Source: Pelagibacteraceae bacterium AG-410-N23
Lineage (GTDB): Bacteria > Pseudomonadota > Alphaproteobacteria > Pelagibacterales > Pelagibacteraceae
NCBI GenBank assembly: GCA_003215055.1
Contig: QCKW01000003.1
Coordinates: 1-64,000 of the forward strand
Reading direction: 5' to 3'
DNA: 64,000 nt
The translations under genes were made by a program, and so were the position numbers. Positions 17,671-26,736 of this stretch are shown here, in pieces. The notes beneath the pieces were generated by a model, which was not told the DNA's origin, made no database searches, and saw only the letters and a program-made list of their open reading frames with translations. Position 1 is the stretch's first letter; each line of letters begins with the position of its first letter.

Positions 17671-18459
17671 ATGATTAAAAAATTTGTATTTATTATAATT
17701 ACAACCTGTGCGCTAACACTTGGTGTGAATGCTGCTTCTGATGGAGACTTAATTCTAAAAAAAAATGACCCTAGGGAAATTAAGGACTGTTCTGAAACTT
17801 TTAATAGAGCTTCATTTGCATTAAACCAAGGATTAGATAAAGTTATATTCAAACCAATCGCAAGTGCTTATAGAATTTTACCCTCTCCAGTTAAAACAGG
17901 GGTAAGTAATTCTTTAGAAAATTTATCTAACCTTGTCACTATACCCAACAACATACTTCAAGGAGACTTAGCTTCAGCAGGAGCTAATACAGGAAGATTT
18001 TTAATTAATTCAACAATCGGATTACTTGGATTGATCGATGTTGCAGAAGCTGTTGGATTACCAAAAAATGAAAAAGAAGATTACGGACAATCCTTAGCAG
18101 TAGCTGGAGTTGGTCCAGGTTGTTACATCGTATTACCTGTTTTAGGCCCTAGCACCTCAAGAGATGCTTTAGCATCTACTTTTAATTTTATGGGTGGTGA
18201 CGCTTGGTATAATGTAACTGTACGTAATGATACACAATATTTTAGTGAACCAGACTTTTACGCAAGTAAAGTTGGTAGTGGTGTTGATTTTAGAGCTAAA
18301 AATTATGATGGCATTGAAAATTTAAAAAAAAATTCATTAGATTTTTATGCATCAGTAAAAAGTTTATACTTACAAGATAGACAACAAAAAATTCTTAATT
18401 CTAAAAAAATAATTAACACCCAGAATGATAGTGACTGGGAAGAGATCGAAAGCCAATAG
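17671..18459 (+). CDS. mlaA: Phospholipid-retrograde-transport protein MlaA (VacJ)
   Basis: 262 residues. N-terminal signal peptide (about 1-21, ending VNAA) without a lipobox cysteine, so probably not a lipoprotein, unlike E. coli MlaA. Family segments: FNRASFALNQGLDKVIFKPIA (about 44-64), NLSNLVTIPNNILQGD, RFLINSTIGLLGLIDVAE, EDYGQSLAVAGVGPGCYIVLPVLGPSTSRD. MlaA removes phospholipids from the outer leaflet of the outer membrane and hands them to MlaC. mlaC follows 13 bases later on the same strand. Confidence 0.94.
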   Translation: MIKKFVFIIITTCALTLGVNAASDGDLILKKNDPREIKDCSETFNRASFALNQGLDKVIFKPIASAYRILPSPVKTGVSNSLENLSNLVTIPNNILQGDLASAGANTGRFLINSTIGLLGLIDVAEAVGLPKNEKEDYGQSLAVAGVGPGCYIVLPVLGPSTSRDALASTFNFMGGDAWYNVTVRNDTQYFSEPDFYASKVGSGVDFRAKNYDGIENLKKNSLDFYASVKSLYLQDRQQKILNSKKIINTQNDSDWEEIESQ

Positions 18460-18472
18460 ATATTTAAGATAA

Positions 18473-19060
18473 ATGAAAAAAAGTAAATTTTTTTTTATTA
18501 TTTTTGTTTTTTTTTCTAGTTTAGTAAATCTAAATGCGATTGAGCCTGATGTATTTGTTCAATCGACAGTTAATAGAGCATCCAAAATACTCTCTGAGGA
18601 TATTTCTAAAGATTTAAAAATAAATGAATTAAAAAAAATAGCACTTGAAACTGTAGATATTAGAGGAATAGGGCTTTATACTTTAGGACCAATAAGAAAA
18701 AGTCTTAATGATGAGCAAAAAAAAAATTATAGTATTCTTTTCAAAGACTATTTTTTAAAAACATTCTCAAGCCGATTAGCTGAATATACAAATCCTGAAA
18801 TTGATGTTTTCAATAAAGAAGTATTGAATGAAAATTATACGATTGTTAATAGTATTTTGAAAGGAACGACTGAAAGACCAGAAATAAAAATTGATTGGAG
18901 AATTTATACCAAAGATAAAGATAACCCTGTTATTAGGGATTTAATTATTGAGGGTTTAAGTTTAGCAAGAACTCAAAAAGAGGAATTCGCATCAATTTTA
19001 AATTCAAATGATGGTGACATAAATGCCTTGTTTGAGGCATTAAAGCAATTTTCAAATTAA
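18473..19060 (+). CDS. mlaC: Periplasmic phospholipid carrier MlaC (Ttg2D)
   Basis: 195 residues with a cleavable signal peptide (about 1-22, ending NLNA). The body matches MlaC: VNRASKILSEDIS, VDIRGIGLYTLGPIRKSL, FKDYFLKTFSSRLAEYTNPEI and VRDLIIEGLSLARTQKEEF-like C-terminal portion. It ferries phospholipid between MlaA and the inner-membrane MlaFEDB transporter, whose genes are not in this window. Paired with mlaA. Confidence 0.92.
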   Translation: MKKSKFFFIIFVFFSSLVNLNAIEPDVFVQSTVNRASKILSEDISKDLKINELKKIALETVDIRGIGLYTLGPIRKSLNDEQKKNYSILFKDYFLKTFSSRLAEYTNPEIDVFNKEVLNENYTIVNSILKGTTERPEIKIDWRIYTKDKDNPVIRDLIIEGLSLARTQKEEFASILNSNDGDINALFEALKQFSN

Positions 19061-19077
19061 TGAATTTAAATTATCGT

Positions 19078-19154
19078 TGGTGGGCCCGCCTGGACTCGAA
19101 CCAGGGACCCCGCCATTATGAGTGGTGTGCTCTAACCAACTGAGCTACGGGCCC
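19078..19154 (-). tRNA. tRNA with CAT anticodon, probably tRNA-Ile2 (lysidine-modified) or elongator Met
   Basis: A full cloverleaf with encoded CCA. Acceptor stem GGGCCCG/CGGGCCC, D arm GCTCAGTTGGTTAGAGC, anticodon loop CTCATAA, T arm with GGTTCGAGTCC. C4-G69 and C5-G68 in the acceptor stem resemble tRNA-Ile2(CAU), a TilS substrate, rather than elongator Met; identity is not settled from sequence alone. The anticodon stem has one A-C mismatch (position 28-42). Confidence 0.9.
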
Positions 19155-19225
19155 TTTAATAAATTTAGTTTTTATACCATTAAAAAAGTTAATCAAGAAA
19201 GAAACTTTTGAAAAGTATGCGTAAA

Positions 19226-20665
19226 TTAATTAATTAAATATCTAGGTTCATTTCCAGTTATGCAAGATAAAATTAACCTAAGTGTATTAACATTATGAAA
19301 ATTAACATCATTTGTTAACTTACAATCATTTATTTTTATAAGATTAAAAATTTTTTTTTTATCTTGTTCATGATTTTTAGACAATTTCCAATTATGATCA
19401 CTTTGAAAAATTACAATTGCATTAGGATCAAACTTTGCAAGATAATTTATCAAGTTTTCTACTCTTTTTAAAACACATAAATATGACGACTCATACCCTT
19501 TTAAATTTTTTTCTCCCTCATAGAATTTATAAGAACAATCTTTATTAGTAACGTATGGCCAGTGAGGAGACATATGATGTATGAAATAAAAAGTAGCTTT
19601 ATCATTAAAATTATCACTCTTTTCTAAATGATTAATCAATCTTCCTATTCCATTATTTAATTTGAAAAAAAAATTTTTGTTATAATCAAAATTAAATATA
19701 TGTCCAAAGTTTATTATTGTTTGAATTAAAGGTGTTTGTCGAAAAAAATTTATATATAAGTAAGTATCTATTATTGGATTTTTTTTTTTATCTAAACAAT
19801 ATTTTAAATTATATTTTGGACAATAAGCAAAAAAATTTCCAATCCACTTAAAATCATATCCAAGATTATCAAGGTTATATATAAGATCTGGTTTAAATTT
19901 ACTCCTCATAACCACTGGAAAAGGAATTTTAGAACTTTTTTCAGATACATTATTTAAATAAAACATAGAGGATAGGCTATAAGTAGTATTGCTATGGAGA
20001 CTTTCGGTCCCTTCGATATACAAAAAACCTTTCTTTTTAACATTTTGCAAATAGTCTTGTAAATTTTTTTTATAAAATTTTTCAAAATCCTCAATGGGTT
20101 GCATTCCATCTAAAATTAAATAATAAATATTATTTTTTTTTAATTTAAGGTTATCTTCAAAAATTATTTCAGGAGTATAAATATCTTTTTCTTTAACTAT
20201 TTTTTCATAATTTATTATTTGGAATATCGTAAATAGAAAAGATAAAGAGAAAAAAAGAAAAAAAAATCTTAATAAAAAAATATTTTTCTTTAAAATGTAA
20301 ATTGAAAAAAAAATTATAAATAAAATAAGAATGGCTAAACTTAATTCTGAAGAAATTTTCACAACAAAATCATCATTATTAAACAAATTATTTATGTATA
20401 ATTTTAAAAAATTGTGATTAAAGAGAAGCCAGAAAATTAATGTACTAACTAATATTTTATCAAGTAAATTTTTTTTTAAATTAAATCGGTTTAATATTAC
20501 CGAAAAAAAAATGACGAAAATTGCTAGAAAAAAAATTAAGTAATAAAAGCTTTTTCCAATAACAACATCTATTTCCTGTATATTATTTAGGATAAACTGT
20601 ATAAAAGGCAAACTAAAAATAATTATTGATAAATATAATGTTTTTAAATTATTTTTGATTTCCAT
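19226..20665 (-). CDS. Membrane-anchored sulfatase/phosphotransferase-fold protein
   Basis: 479 residues. The N-terminal third is hydrophobic, with about five membrane segments (within 9-165); the rest is an alkaline-phosphatase-superfamily domain. IYYLILDGMQP (about 177-187) supplies the first metal Asp, HSNTTYSLSSMFY (about 225-237) a likely Thr nucleophile, FIHHMSPHWPY (about 372-382) and IVIFQSDHNW (about 431-440) the remaining metal ligands. The layout is that of LtaS/EptA-like enzymes that move phospho-groups onto envelope glycans or lipids; the substrate cannot be told. It is divergent from the small YLDPGTG gene. Confidence 0.8.
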   Translation of the reverse strand: MEIKNNLKTLYLSIIIFSLPFIQFILNNIQEIDVVIGKSFYYLIFFLAIFVIFFSVILNRFNLKKNLLDKILVSTLIFWLLFNHNFLKLYINNLFNNDDFVVKISSELSLAILILFIIFFSIYILKKNIFLLRFFFLFFSLSFLFTIFQIINYEKIVKEKDIYTPEIIFEDNLKLKKNNIYYLILDGMQPIEDFEKFYKKNLQDYLQNVKKKGFLYIEGTESLHSNTTYSLSSMFYLNNVSEKSSKIPFPVVMRSKFKPDLIYNLDNLGYDFKWIGNFFAYCPKYNLKYCLDKKKNPIIDTYLYINFFRQTPLIQTIINFGHIFNFDYNKNFFFKLNNGIGRLINHLEKSDNFNDKATFYFIHHMSPHWPYVTNKDCSYKFYEGEKNLKGYESSYLCVLKRVENLINYLAKFDPNAIVIFQSDHNWKLSKNHEQDKKKIFNLIKINDCKLTNDVNFHNVNTLRLILSCITGNEPRYLIN

Positions 20666-20740
20666 AAGTAAGAAAATTCTTATTGTGTTAATAGTATAAT
20701 ATATATAGATATTATTTATTAAAATAAATATTTTAAGCTA

Positions 20741-20968
20741 ATGATTAAAATTCTTTGTAAAATTGGTTTTGTATTTTTTTTATTAACTAGTCCAGTTTAT
20801 GCTTATCTAGATCCAGGAACTGGAAACATAATCATACAGGCTATTCTGGCCTTTATAGCGACAACAATAACAACGTTATCTTTTTACTGGACAAAAGTAA
20901 AATTATTCATACTTAAACTTTTCAAAAAAAATAAAAACGATAAAGAAAAAAATTCTGATCTTAATTAA
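20741..20968 (+). CDS. Small membrane protein with YLDPGTG motif
   Basis: 75 residues. A hydrophobic signal-like segment (about 3-21) is followed at once by YLDPGTGNIIIQAILAF (about 22-38), a membrane segment to about 50, a second short hydrophobic stretch and a Lys-rich tail. Small proteins with this YLDPGTG motif are recurrent beside sulfatase-fold and surface-glycan genes in Proteobacteria; no function is established to my knowledge. It sits divergent from the sulfatase-fold gene and just before the tRNA-Val gene. Confidence 0.75.
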   Translation: MIKILCKIGFVFFLLTSPVYAYLDPGTGNIIIQAILAFIATTITTLSFYWTKVKLFILKLFKKNKNDKEKNSDLN

Positions 20969-20975
20969 TCACAAA

Positions 20976-21050
20976 TGGTGGGCCTTGTAGGTACTGCCCC
21001 TACTACCTTCGCAATGTCAATGCGACACTCTACTTTTGAGCTAAAGGCCC
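20976..21050 (-). tRNA. tRNA-Val(GAC), atypical D- and T-loops
   Basis: A 75-nucleotide cloverleaf on the minus strand with encoded CCA. Acceptor stem GGGCCTT/AAGGCCC is a perfect 7 bp; anticodon stem TCGCA/TGCGA encloses loop TTGACAT (GAC, Val); T stem GTAGG/CCTAC is a perfect 5 bp. The loops are abnormal: the T loop is GGCAGTA instead of TTCRANY, and the D loop is AAAAGTA without GG. All stems are intact, which argues against random decay. Confidence 0.82.
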
Positions 21051-21087
21051 GTTTATTAATTTATAAAATATTTATTAATATACATTA

Positions 21088-22314
21088 TTATTTAAATATA
21101 TTTGTCTCATAATTAGACGCATAATATAGAGAGAAATTTAACCAAAAGAAATTTGAATTAAAGTCAGCAAAAAAAGAACCCCCAGGCAGAAAGGGAATAA
21201 AAACTGTCATTAAATATGAAAAGCATCCAATTTGTATCAAATTTTTTCTTCTCATCATTACCTTAAAATTTTTAAAAATAAGATAAAAAATAATTGTTAA
21301 TATGATTAAAGTTCCAAGAAGGCCATGCTCTGATAAGAATTCAAAATAAATTTGGTGTGGATGTGTATTACAAACATAATTTTTATTTTTATTTTCAATA
21401 TTTCTACAAGCCTCAATTCTATAATTCTTATTACCAACACCTAAAATTGGATATTTTTTGAAAACCTCATAACCTGAGTTATAAAGCTTAAAATAAATAT
21501 ACCTCTCCCGACTTTCTTTATTTTTTAATTTTTGTATAAGATCGTTACTATATCTATGTTTAATTTCTGTAGAATTTAAAATTGTTAAAAAAAATACAAA
21601 AATAACTGAAAATAAAAAGAAAACTTTATAACTTAGTTTGATCTTATCATTAAAGTAGAAAAAAATTGTTAAGCCAAAAAATAATTTAAGAGTATTAGAT
21701 CTTTCACCTGTAAAAATTAAACAGCTAATTATTAAAACTAAAAATGAAAATACAAATATTTTATAAATTAAATTTTTTTTTTCATAATTAGAAAATAAAA
21801 ATCCTAATATAATAAAAATAAAGCCATTTAAAAACGCTCCAACAACAGCTTCATCTTTAAAAAAACTTACTATCCTTTTTTTATTTGGAGACTCAAATCC
21901 TAGTAAATTAGAACCAATAAAAAATTCATAAAAAACGTCAAAAAGGACTATAAAGATTATTAAAAACCAAATCTTGAAGATATTTTCAAAATTATCTAAT
22001 TTTGAAAATATAAAGTTAATAGCTAAAAATAAAAAAATATATCTTATAAAACCAAAATTTCTTGTTGCTCCTATATCGGTGTCTATTGAAATAAAATTAT
22101 TTAAAATTAAATAAATATAGATTGCTAATAAAAGAATTATGACTTTGCTTTTTAAAATGATTAATGAATTTTTATATAAATAAAAAATAATAAAACTTAA
22201 TGCTATTAAGGATATGTTAGTTAAAGAAACAGCTGGACCAACTATTATACTAATTGGTAGTATTGAAAAAAGTATTAAAAAATATACATTATTTATTTTT
22301 TCGAGTTTATTCAT
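21088..22314 (-). CDS. O-antigen ligase/polymerase family membrane protein
   Basis: 408 residues with about ten to twelve hydrophobic segments. The Wzy_C/WaaL-type region contains GERSNTLKLFFGL (about 201-213), a loop with YPILGVGNKNYR (about 290-301) and NTHPHQIYFEFLSEHGLLG (about 315-333), the His-bearing periplasmic loop typical of O-antigen ligases. It would join a polyprenyl-linked glycan to lipid A core or polymerise repeats; which of the two is unclear. It lies 3 bases after the methyltransferase gene, on the same strand, so the two are likely co-transcribed. Confidence 0.85.
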   Translation of the reverse strand: MNKLEKINNVYFLILFSILPISIIVGPAVSLTNISLIALSFIIFYLYKNSLIILKSKVIILLLAIYIYLILNNFISIDTDIGATRNFGFIRYIFLFLAINFIFSKLDNFENIFKIWFLIIFIVLFDVFYEFFIGSNLLGFESPNKKRIVSFFKDEAVVGAFLNGFIFIILGFLFSNYEKKNLIYKIFVFSFLVLIISCLIFTGERSNTLKLFFGLTIFFYFNDKIKLSYKVFFLFSVIFVFFLTILNSTEIKHRYSNDLIQKLKNKESRERYIYFKLYNSGYEVFKKYPILGVGNKNYRIEACRNIENKNKNYVCNTHPHQIYFEFLSEHGLLGTLIILTIIFYLIFKNFKVMMRRKNLIQIGCFSYLMTVFIPFLPGGSFFADFNSNFFWLNFSLYYASNYETNIFK

Positions 22315-22317
22315 CTA

Positions 22318-23013
22318 CTATTTTGCTCCACTACATATAATTCTAGAGGATTTATGAACTGAATTATTGATTGTTTTAATAATCTTAACACTATGAAATA
22401 AACTTTCAAAATATTGTGGTCTGATAGTGTCAAATATTAATGTTGTCTTATTTTTCATAATTTTTTTGAAATAATCAGAATATAATTCATAACTGTAATG
22501 ATAATCTAAAGAAAAAAGAGAAATTATAATGTCAAAATCTTCTAATGGAAATTCATCTTTATCGAAGTCAAAAATATTTATTTTTTCCTTACTTACACCA
22601 TTTTTAGTTAAAAAAATTTGTACCAGTTCAAGATCATTGTATGCTTCAGAATTTTTCAAATCCCACCCATAAACAACTTTTTCAGAAATATAATTTTTAT
22701 CAATTAGAGAGAATCTATTCACATCATTCTTTTTATTAATAATTAGCTCCAGTCCACCTATGCCAGAACCAATTGATAAAATATCTTTATTGTTAAAATC
22801 ATAATAATTAGAGATATTTTTATACTCTTCCTCCATATCATTTATATATTTTTTCCCGATTTGTTCCGGATTAATTAAATATTTTGATACAAATTTGGTA
22901 AAAAACTTTCTTCCGAATAGTTTTCTCATTCTTATAAGAAAAGAACTTGCCAAGTCTATCCTCTGAAGCAGTATTAATTGTGCTATCTTTTTGTTAATAA
23001 AAATCTTATCCAT
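22318..23013 (-). CDS. Putative SAM-dependent methyltransferase
   Basis: 231 residues. A Rossmann motif I is visible as ILSIGSGIGGLEL (about 78-90), followed by an acidic motif II (FSLIDKNY, about 100-107) and a motif IV-like FDIIISLFSLDYHY (about 159-172). The first 60 residues form a helical cap. No substrate-specific motif is recognisable. Context beside the O-antigen ligase-like gene suggests a glycan target, which is inference only. Confidence 0.62.
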   Translation of the reverse strand: MDKIFINKKIAQLILLQRIDLASSFLIRMRKLFGRKFFTKFVSKYLINPEQIGKKYINDMEEEYKNISNYYDFNNKDILSIGSGIGGLELIINKKNDVNRFSLIDKNYISEKVVYGWDLKNSEAYNDLELVQIFLTKNGVSKEKINIFDFDKDEFPLEDFDIIISLFSLDYHYSYELYSDYFKKIMKNKTTLIFDTIRPQYFESLFHSVKIIKTINNSVHKSSRIICSGAK

Positions 23014-23066
23014 AAAATTCTTTATTACATTTTATTGGAAAATTAAAAGAGTTTAACTTTAATTTA

Positions 23067-24893
23067 TTAGCTTTCTAAAAAGCTTTTTAATTGTTTAGAT
23101 CTACTAGGGTGTTTTAATTTTCTAAGTGCTTTTGCCTCGATTTGTCTTATACGTTCTCTAGTAACTGAAAATTGTAATCCAACCTCTTCTAAAGTGTGAT
23201 CTGTATTCATGCCAACACCAAATCTCATTCTTAAAACTCGCTCTTCTCTAGGAGTTAATGTTGATAAAATCTTTGTTGTAGCCTCACCCAAATTAGATTT
23301 AATTGCTTGCTCAAGAGGTGCTAATGCTTTTGTGTCTTCTATAAAATCTCCCAAACTACTATCTTCCTCATCGCCAACTGGTTTTTCAAGTGAAACAGGT
23401 TCTTTTGAAATTTTTAGAACTTTTCTTACTTTGTCTAATGGCATTCTTAATTTCTTAGCTAATTCCTCTGGTGTGGCTTCTCTTCCGAATTCACTTAAAA
23501 TTAATCTCTGTGTTCTAACAATTTTATTGATGGTTTCAATCATGTGAACTGGAATTCTAATCGTTCTAGCCTGATCAGCTATTGATCTTGTTATTGCCTG
23601 TCTTATCCACCAAGTTGCATATGTTGAAAATTTGTAACCTCGTCTGTATTCAAATTTATCCACTGCTTTCATTAAACCAATGTTTCCTTCTTGTATCAAA
23701 TCTAAAAACTGTAGACCTCTATTAGTATATTTTTTTGCAATTGAAATTACTAATCTTAGATTGGCTTCCACCATTTCTTTTTTTGCTAATCTTGATTCTT
23801 TTTCACCTTTTTGTATTCTGCTTACTAATTTTTTGAAATCTGTTACTGAAATTCCAAGTTTATGACTAATTTCAATTAATCTTTCTCTTATATTTTTAAA
23901 TTGGTCTTTGTTTTTAGAAAAAAAACTTTTCCAAGTCTGATTGGTATCTAAAAATTTTTTTAAGTTTGGATTTATTTCATTTCCAACATAAAACTTTATA
24001 AACTCATTTCTTGATATATTTTGATTCATTGCGAGTCTTAATAAATTTCCTTCAAGAGAAATAATTTTCTTATTTTCAACATAATGTTTCTGAACTAATT
24101 CTTCTAAAACAGACGGAGATAGTTGTAAAGATTTTATATTTTCTAATATTTCATTAACAATTTTTTCGTAATTTTTTTCTTTGGCTGTTGAAAATATTTC
24201 TGAATTTAAAATGTTTTCAAGTTTTTCTTTTTGATATTTTATTAACTTATTATAGTCTTTAGTAATATTATTTATAGTTTTTAACACTTTAGGTTTAATT
24301 TCAGTCTCCATAGCAGCAAGAGTTGGATTAAAATCATCATCAGCATCATCATTATTTCCATCTTCATTTTCTGCTTCACCAGAATTTTTTTGTTTGGCAC
24401 TTGGTCCTGTTGTCTCATCTTCCATATAATTTGTATCTATATCAATTATCTCTCTTACTAGAATTTCATCTTTTTGAAGTTTTTCATTCCATTCAAAAAA
24501 TTGTTGTGCAGTAATAGGACTTTGAGATAATGCAATTAGCATAACATCTTTTCCTGCTTCAATTCTTTTTGCAATTGCAATTTCACCTTCTCTGGAAAGT
24601 AACTCAACACCTCCCATTTCTCTGAGATACATTCTTATGGGATCATCACTTTTTTCTATTGTCTTACCTTCTTCTTTGCTTGAACCTTCTTTTTTTCTTA
24701 AAACTTTAAAATCAGTTTTTTTTTCAACTAATGTTATTTTTTCATCAAGTATGTGGATAAAAGCTTGAGCTAAGTTTTCATCTGATAGGTTTCTTTTTCC
24801 AAGAGATTTGCTTAATTCTTCATGAGTAATAAAACCCCTATGGACTCCACGTCCCATTAATCTAGCAAATGATTTAGTAATTATTCTTTCCAC
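23067..24893 (-). CDS. rpoD: Primary sigma factor RpoD (sigma-70)
   Basis: 608 residues. Region 1.1 at the N-terminus, region 1.2 with [21 protein letters not shown] (about 82-102), an acidic non-conserved insert (about 150-190), then region 2 with [25 protein letters not shown] and [15 protein letters not shown], region 3 with [11 protein letters not shown], and the region 4.2 helix-turn-helix [27 protein letters not shown]. It directs RNA polymerase to housekeeping promoters. It follows dnaG by 67 bases on the same strand. Confidence 0.98.
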   Translation of the reverse strand: MERIITKSFARLMGRGVHRGFITHEELSKSLGKRNLSDENLAQAFIHILDEKITLVEKKTDFKVLRKKEGSSKEEGKTIEKSDDPIRMYLREMGGVELLSREGEIAIAKRIEAGKDVMLIALSQSPITAQQFFEWNEKLQKDEILVREIIDIDTNYMEDETTGPSAKQKNSGEAENEDGNNDDADDDFNPTLAAMETEIKPKVLKTINNITKDYNKLIKYQKEKLENILNSEIFSTAKEKNYEKIVNEILENIKSLQLSPSVLEELVQKHYVENKKIISLEGNLLRLAMNQNISRNEFIKFYVGNEINPNLKKFLDTNQTWKSFFSKNKDQFKNIRERLIEISHKLGISVTDFKKLVSRIQKGEKESRLAKKEMVEANLRLVISIAKKYTNRGLQFLDLIQEGNIGLMKAVDKFEYRRGYKFSTYATWWIRQAITRSIADQARTIRIPVHMIETINKIVRTQRLILSEFGREATPEELAKKLRMPLDKVRKVLKISKEPVSLEKPVGDEEDSSLGDFIEDTKALAPLEQAIKSNLGEATTKILSTLTPREERVLRMRFGVGMNTDHTLEEVGLQFSVTRERIRQIEAKALRKLKHPSRSKQLKSFLES

Positions 24894-24960
24894 AAATATA
24901 AAAATTGAAACTCTTTATATAATCTCAAAATTTAAAAAATCCATTACAAAATTTAATATA

Positions 24961-26736
24961 TTAATTGAGATTCTGCTTTTTTTTTAGCTCTTTTAGCTCA
25001 TTAAATGTTGTTTCACTTAAATCTCTCGAAAACTTCGATTCTAATTCTTGAATTCTAAACTCTAAATCATAATTATTTAAATCTCGTTTTATATCCTCTA
25101 ATAATTCAATTATTGTATTGTCATTAATCGTTTTATTTTTCAAAATATGTTTGATTGGTGCAAACTTTGTAAGTTTTTCTATCAATTGACTATCAATATT
25201 TAAATTATTTTTATCTATTACTTTATTTTCTTTATACTTTGAAAGAATTTCCTCGAAAATTTGTTTATTTATTTTGGTAAATAATTTTATATTCTCAATC
25301 AAATGAAAATGGTTACTTAATAATTCTAAATTATTAATGATTAAATATAATAAAGAGAACTCTTTTAATTCAATTCCTGTCAAGGCCTCGCTTTCTTTAA
25401 AAGATTTTTTTGTAGTCTCTAAAGATTTAGTTTTTTTAATAAAATAGTTTTTATTTTTATTATTTGAATGAGGAGTTAAATCAGAAATTTTTTCTAAGAA
25501 ATATTCTAAAACATATTTTTTTATAAAGTTATCTTTAATAGTATTTGCAATAAATCTCAATTTTTTTTCAAAAATTGCCATCGATGACGGATTATTTAAA
25601 GTCTTTTTTTTGTAATGACTGAATATGAATTGGTGTATAGAGATTTTATTTTGAGTAGAATAATCTAAAAAATAGTTTTTTCCGTTTTTATTTACAAAAC
25701 TATCGGGGTCCTCTTTGTCTGGTAAAAATAAAAATGAAATTTGTTTTTCAGGTTTTAACTCTTTTATTGAATTCTCAGCAGCCCTCACTGCAGCTTTGTA
25801 GCCACTTTCATCTCCGTCAAAGCATATAATTATATCATCAAAGAACTGATTTAATGTTAATATCTGTTTATCTGTTAAAGATGTACCCAAGTTTGCAACT
25901 ACATTTTCAATTCCATTTTTACTAAGACCAACCACATCCATGTATCCTTCGACTAAAAAAATACTTTCCAATTTATTCGATAGTTTTCTGGCAAAATCTA
26001 AATTATATAAATTTGAACCCTTTTTAAAAAAAAATGTCTCTGGAGAGTTAATATATTTTGCAAGAAAATCTTTTTTTTCAATTATTCGTCCACCTAAAGC
26101 AATTGGTTGGCCAGAAATATTGTTTATTGGAAAAATCAAACGACCTCTAAATTTTTCTAAATAAATATTTTTTTTTTCGTCAAAATAAAATAATCCAGTT
26201 TCTAATAAATCATCTATTTTAAATTTATTTTTTAATTTTTCAAAAAAATTTGGATTTTTTTCGATATATCCTATTTTAAATTTTTTTACTTGATCGCTAT
26301 CAAGAGATCTATTTTTTAAATAATCTCGAGCTATTGAATAATCTTTATTTTTCAAAAGTTCTTCATGATAAAAATTTATATATTCATAAAAAATCGAAGA
26401 GTACACTTTCCATTTATTCTCCCTTTCTTCATCTTGTTTTGAAAAAATATATGGTTGCATACCAGCAAGATTTGCTAATTGCTTGACTGCTTCTCCAAAT
26501 CGCAAATTTTGAGTTTTCATGACAAAATCAAAAATGTTTCCATGTTCGGAAGTTGCAAAACAATGATAAAACTCTTTTTCATCATTAACTGTGAAAGATG
26601 GTGTTTTTTCGTTTTTAAATGGTGATAAACCCACATATTCTTTACCTCTTTTTTTCAAACTCACAGTTTTTGAAACGACCGTTGAAACTTTTAACCTTAA
26701 TTTAATTTCCTCAAGATATTCTTTTGGATATTTCAT
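24961..26736 (-). CDS. dnaG: DNA primase DnaG (degenerate zinc finger)
   Basis: 591 residues; makes RNA primers for replication. The TOPRIM core is clear: FLVEGYMDVVGLSKNGIENVVANLGTSLT (catalytic Glu) and IIICFDGDESGYKAA (metal Asp pair). The N-terminal zinc-finger fold keeps its sequence frame (GLSPFKNEKTPSF, EFYHCF) but three of the four usual metal ligands are replaced (Ser, Lys, Cys, Ser instead of Cys, His, Cys, Cys). I recall similar loss in other alphaproteobacterial primases. The ATG touches the yqeY stop; rpoD follows, giving a yqeY-dnaG-rpoD operon. Confidence 0.97.
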   Translation of the reverse strand: MKYPKEYLEEIKLRLKVSTVVSKTVSLKKRGKEYVGLSPFKNEKTPSFTVNDEKEFYHCFATSEHGNIFDFVMKTQNLRFGEAVKQLANLAGMQPYIFSKQDEERENKWKVYSSIFYEYINFYHEELLKNKDYSIARDYLKNRSLDSDQVKKFKIGYIEKNPNFFEKLKNKFKIDDLLETGLFYFDEKKNIYLEKFRGRLIFPINNISGQPIALGGRIIEKKDFLAKYINSPETFFFKKGSNLYNLDFARKLSNKLESIFLVEGYMDVVGLSKNGIENVVANLGTSLTDKQILTLNQFFDDIIICFDGDESGYKAAVRAAENSIKELKPEKQISFLFLPDKEDPDSFVNKNGKNYFLDYSTQNKISIHQFIFSHYKKKTLNNPSSMAIFEKKLRFIANTIKDNFIKKYVLEYFLEKISDLTPHSNNKNKNYFIKKTKSLETTKKSFKESEALTGIELKEFSLLYLIINNLELLSNHFHLIENIKLFTKINKQIFEEILSKYKENKVIDKNNLNIDSQLIEKLTKFAPIKHILKNKTINDNTIIELLEDIKRDLNNYDLEFRIQELESKFSRDLSETTFNELKELKKKQNLN

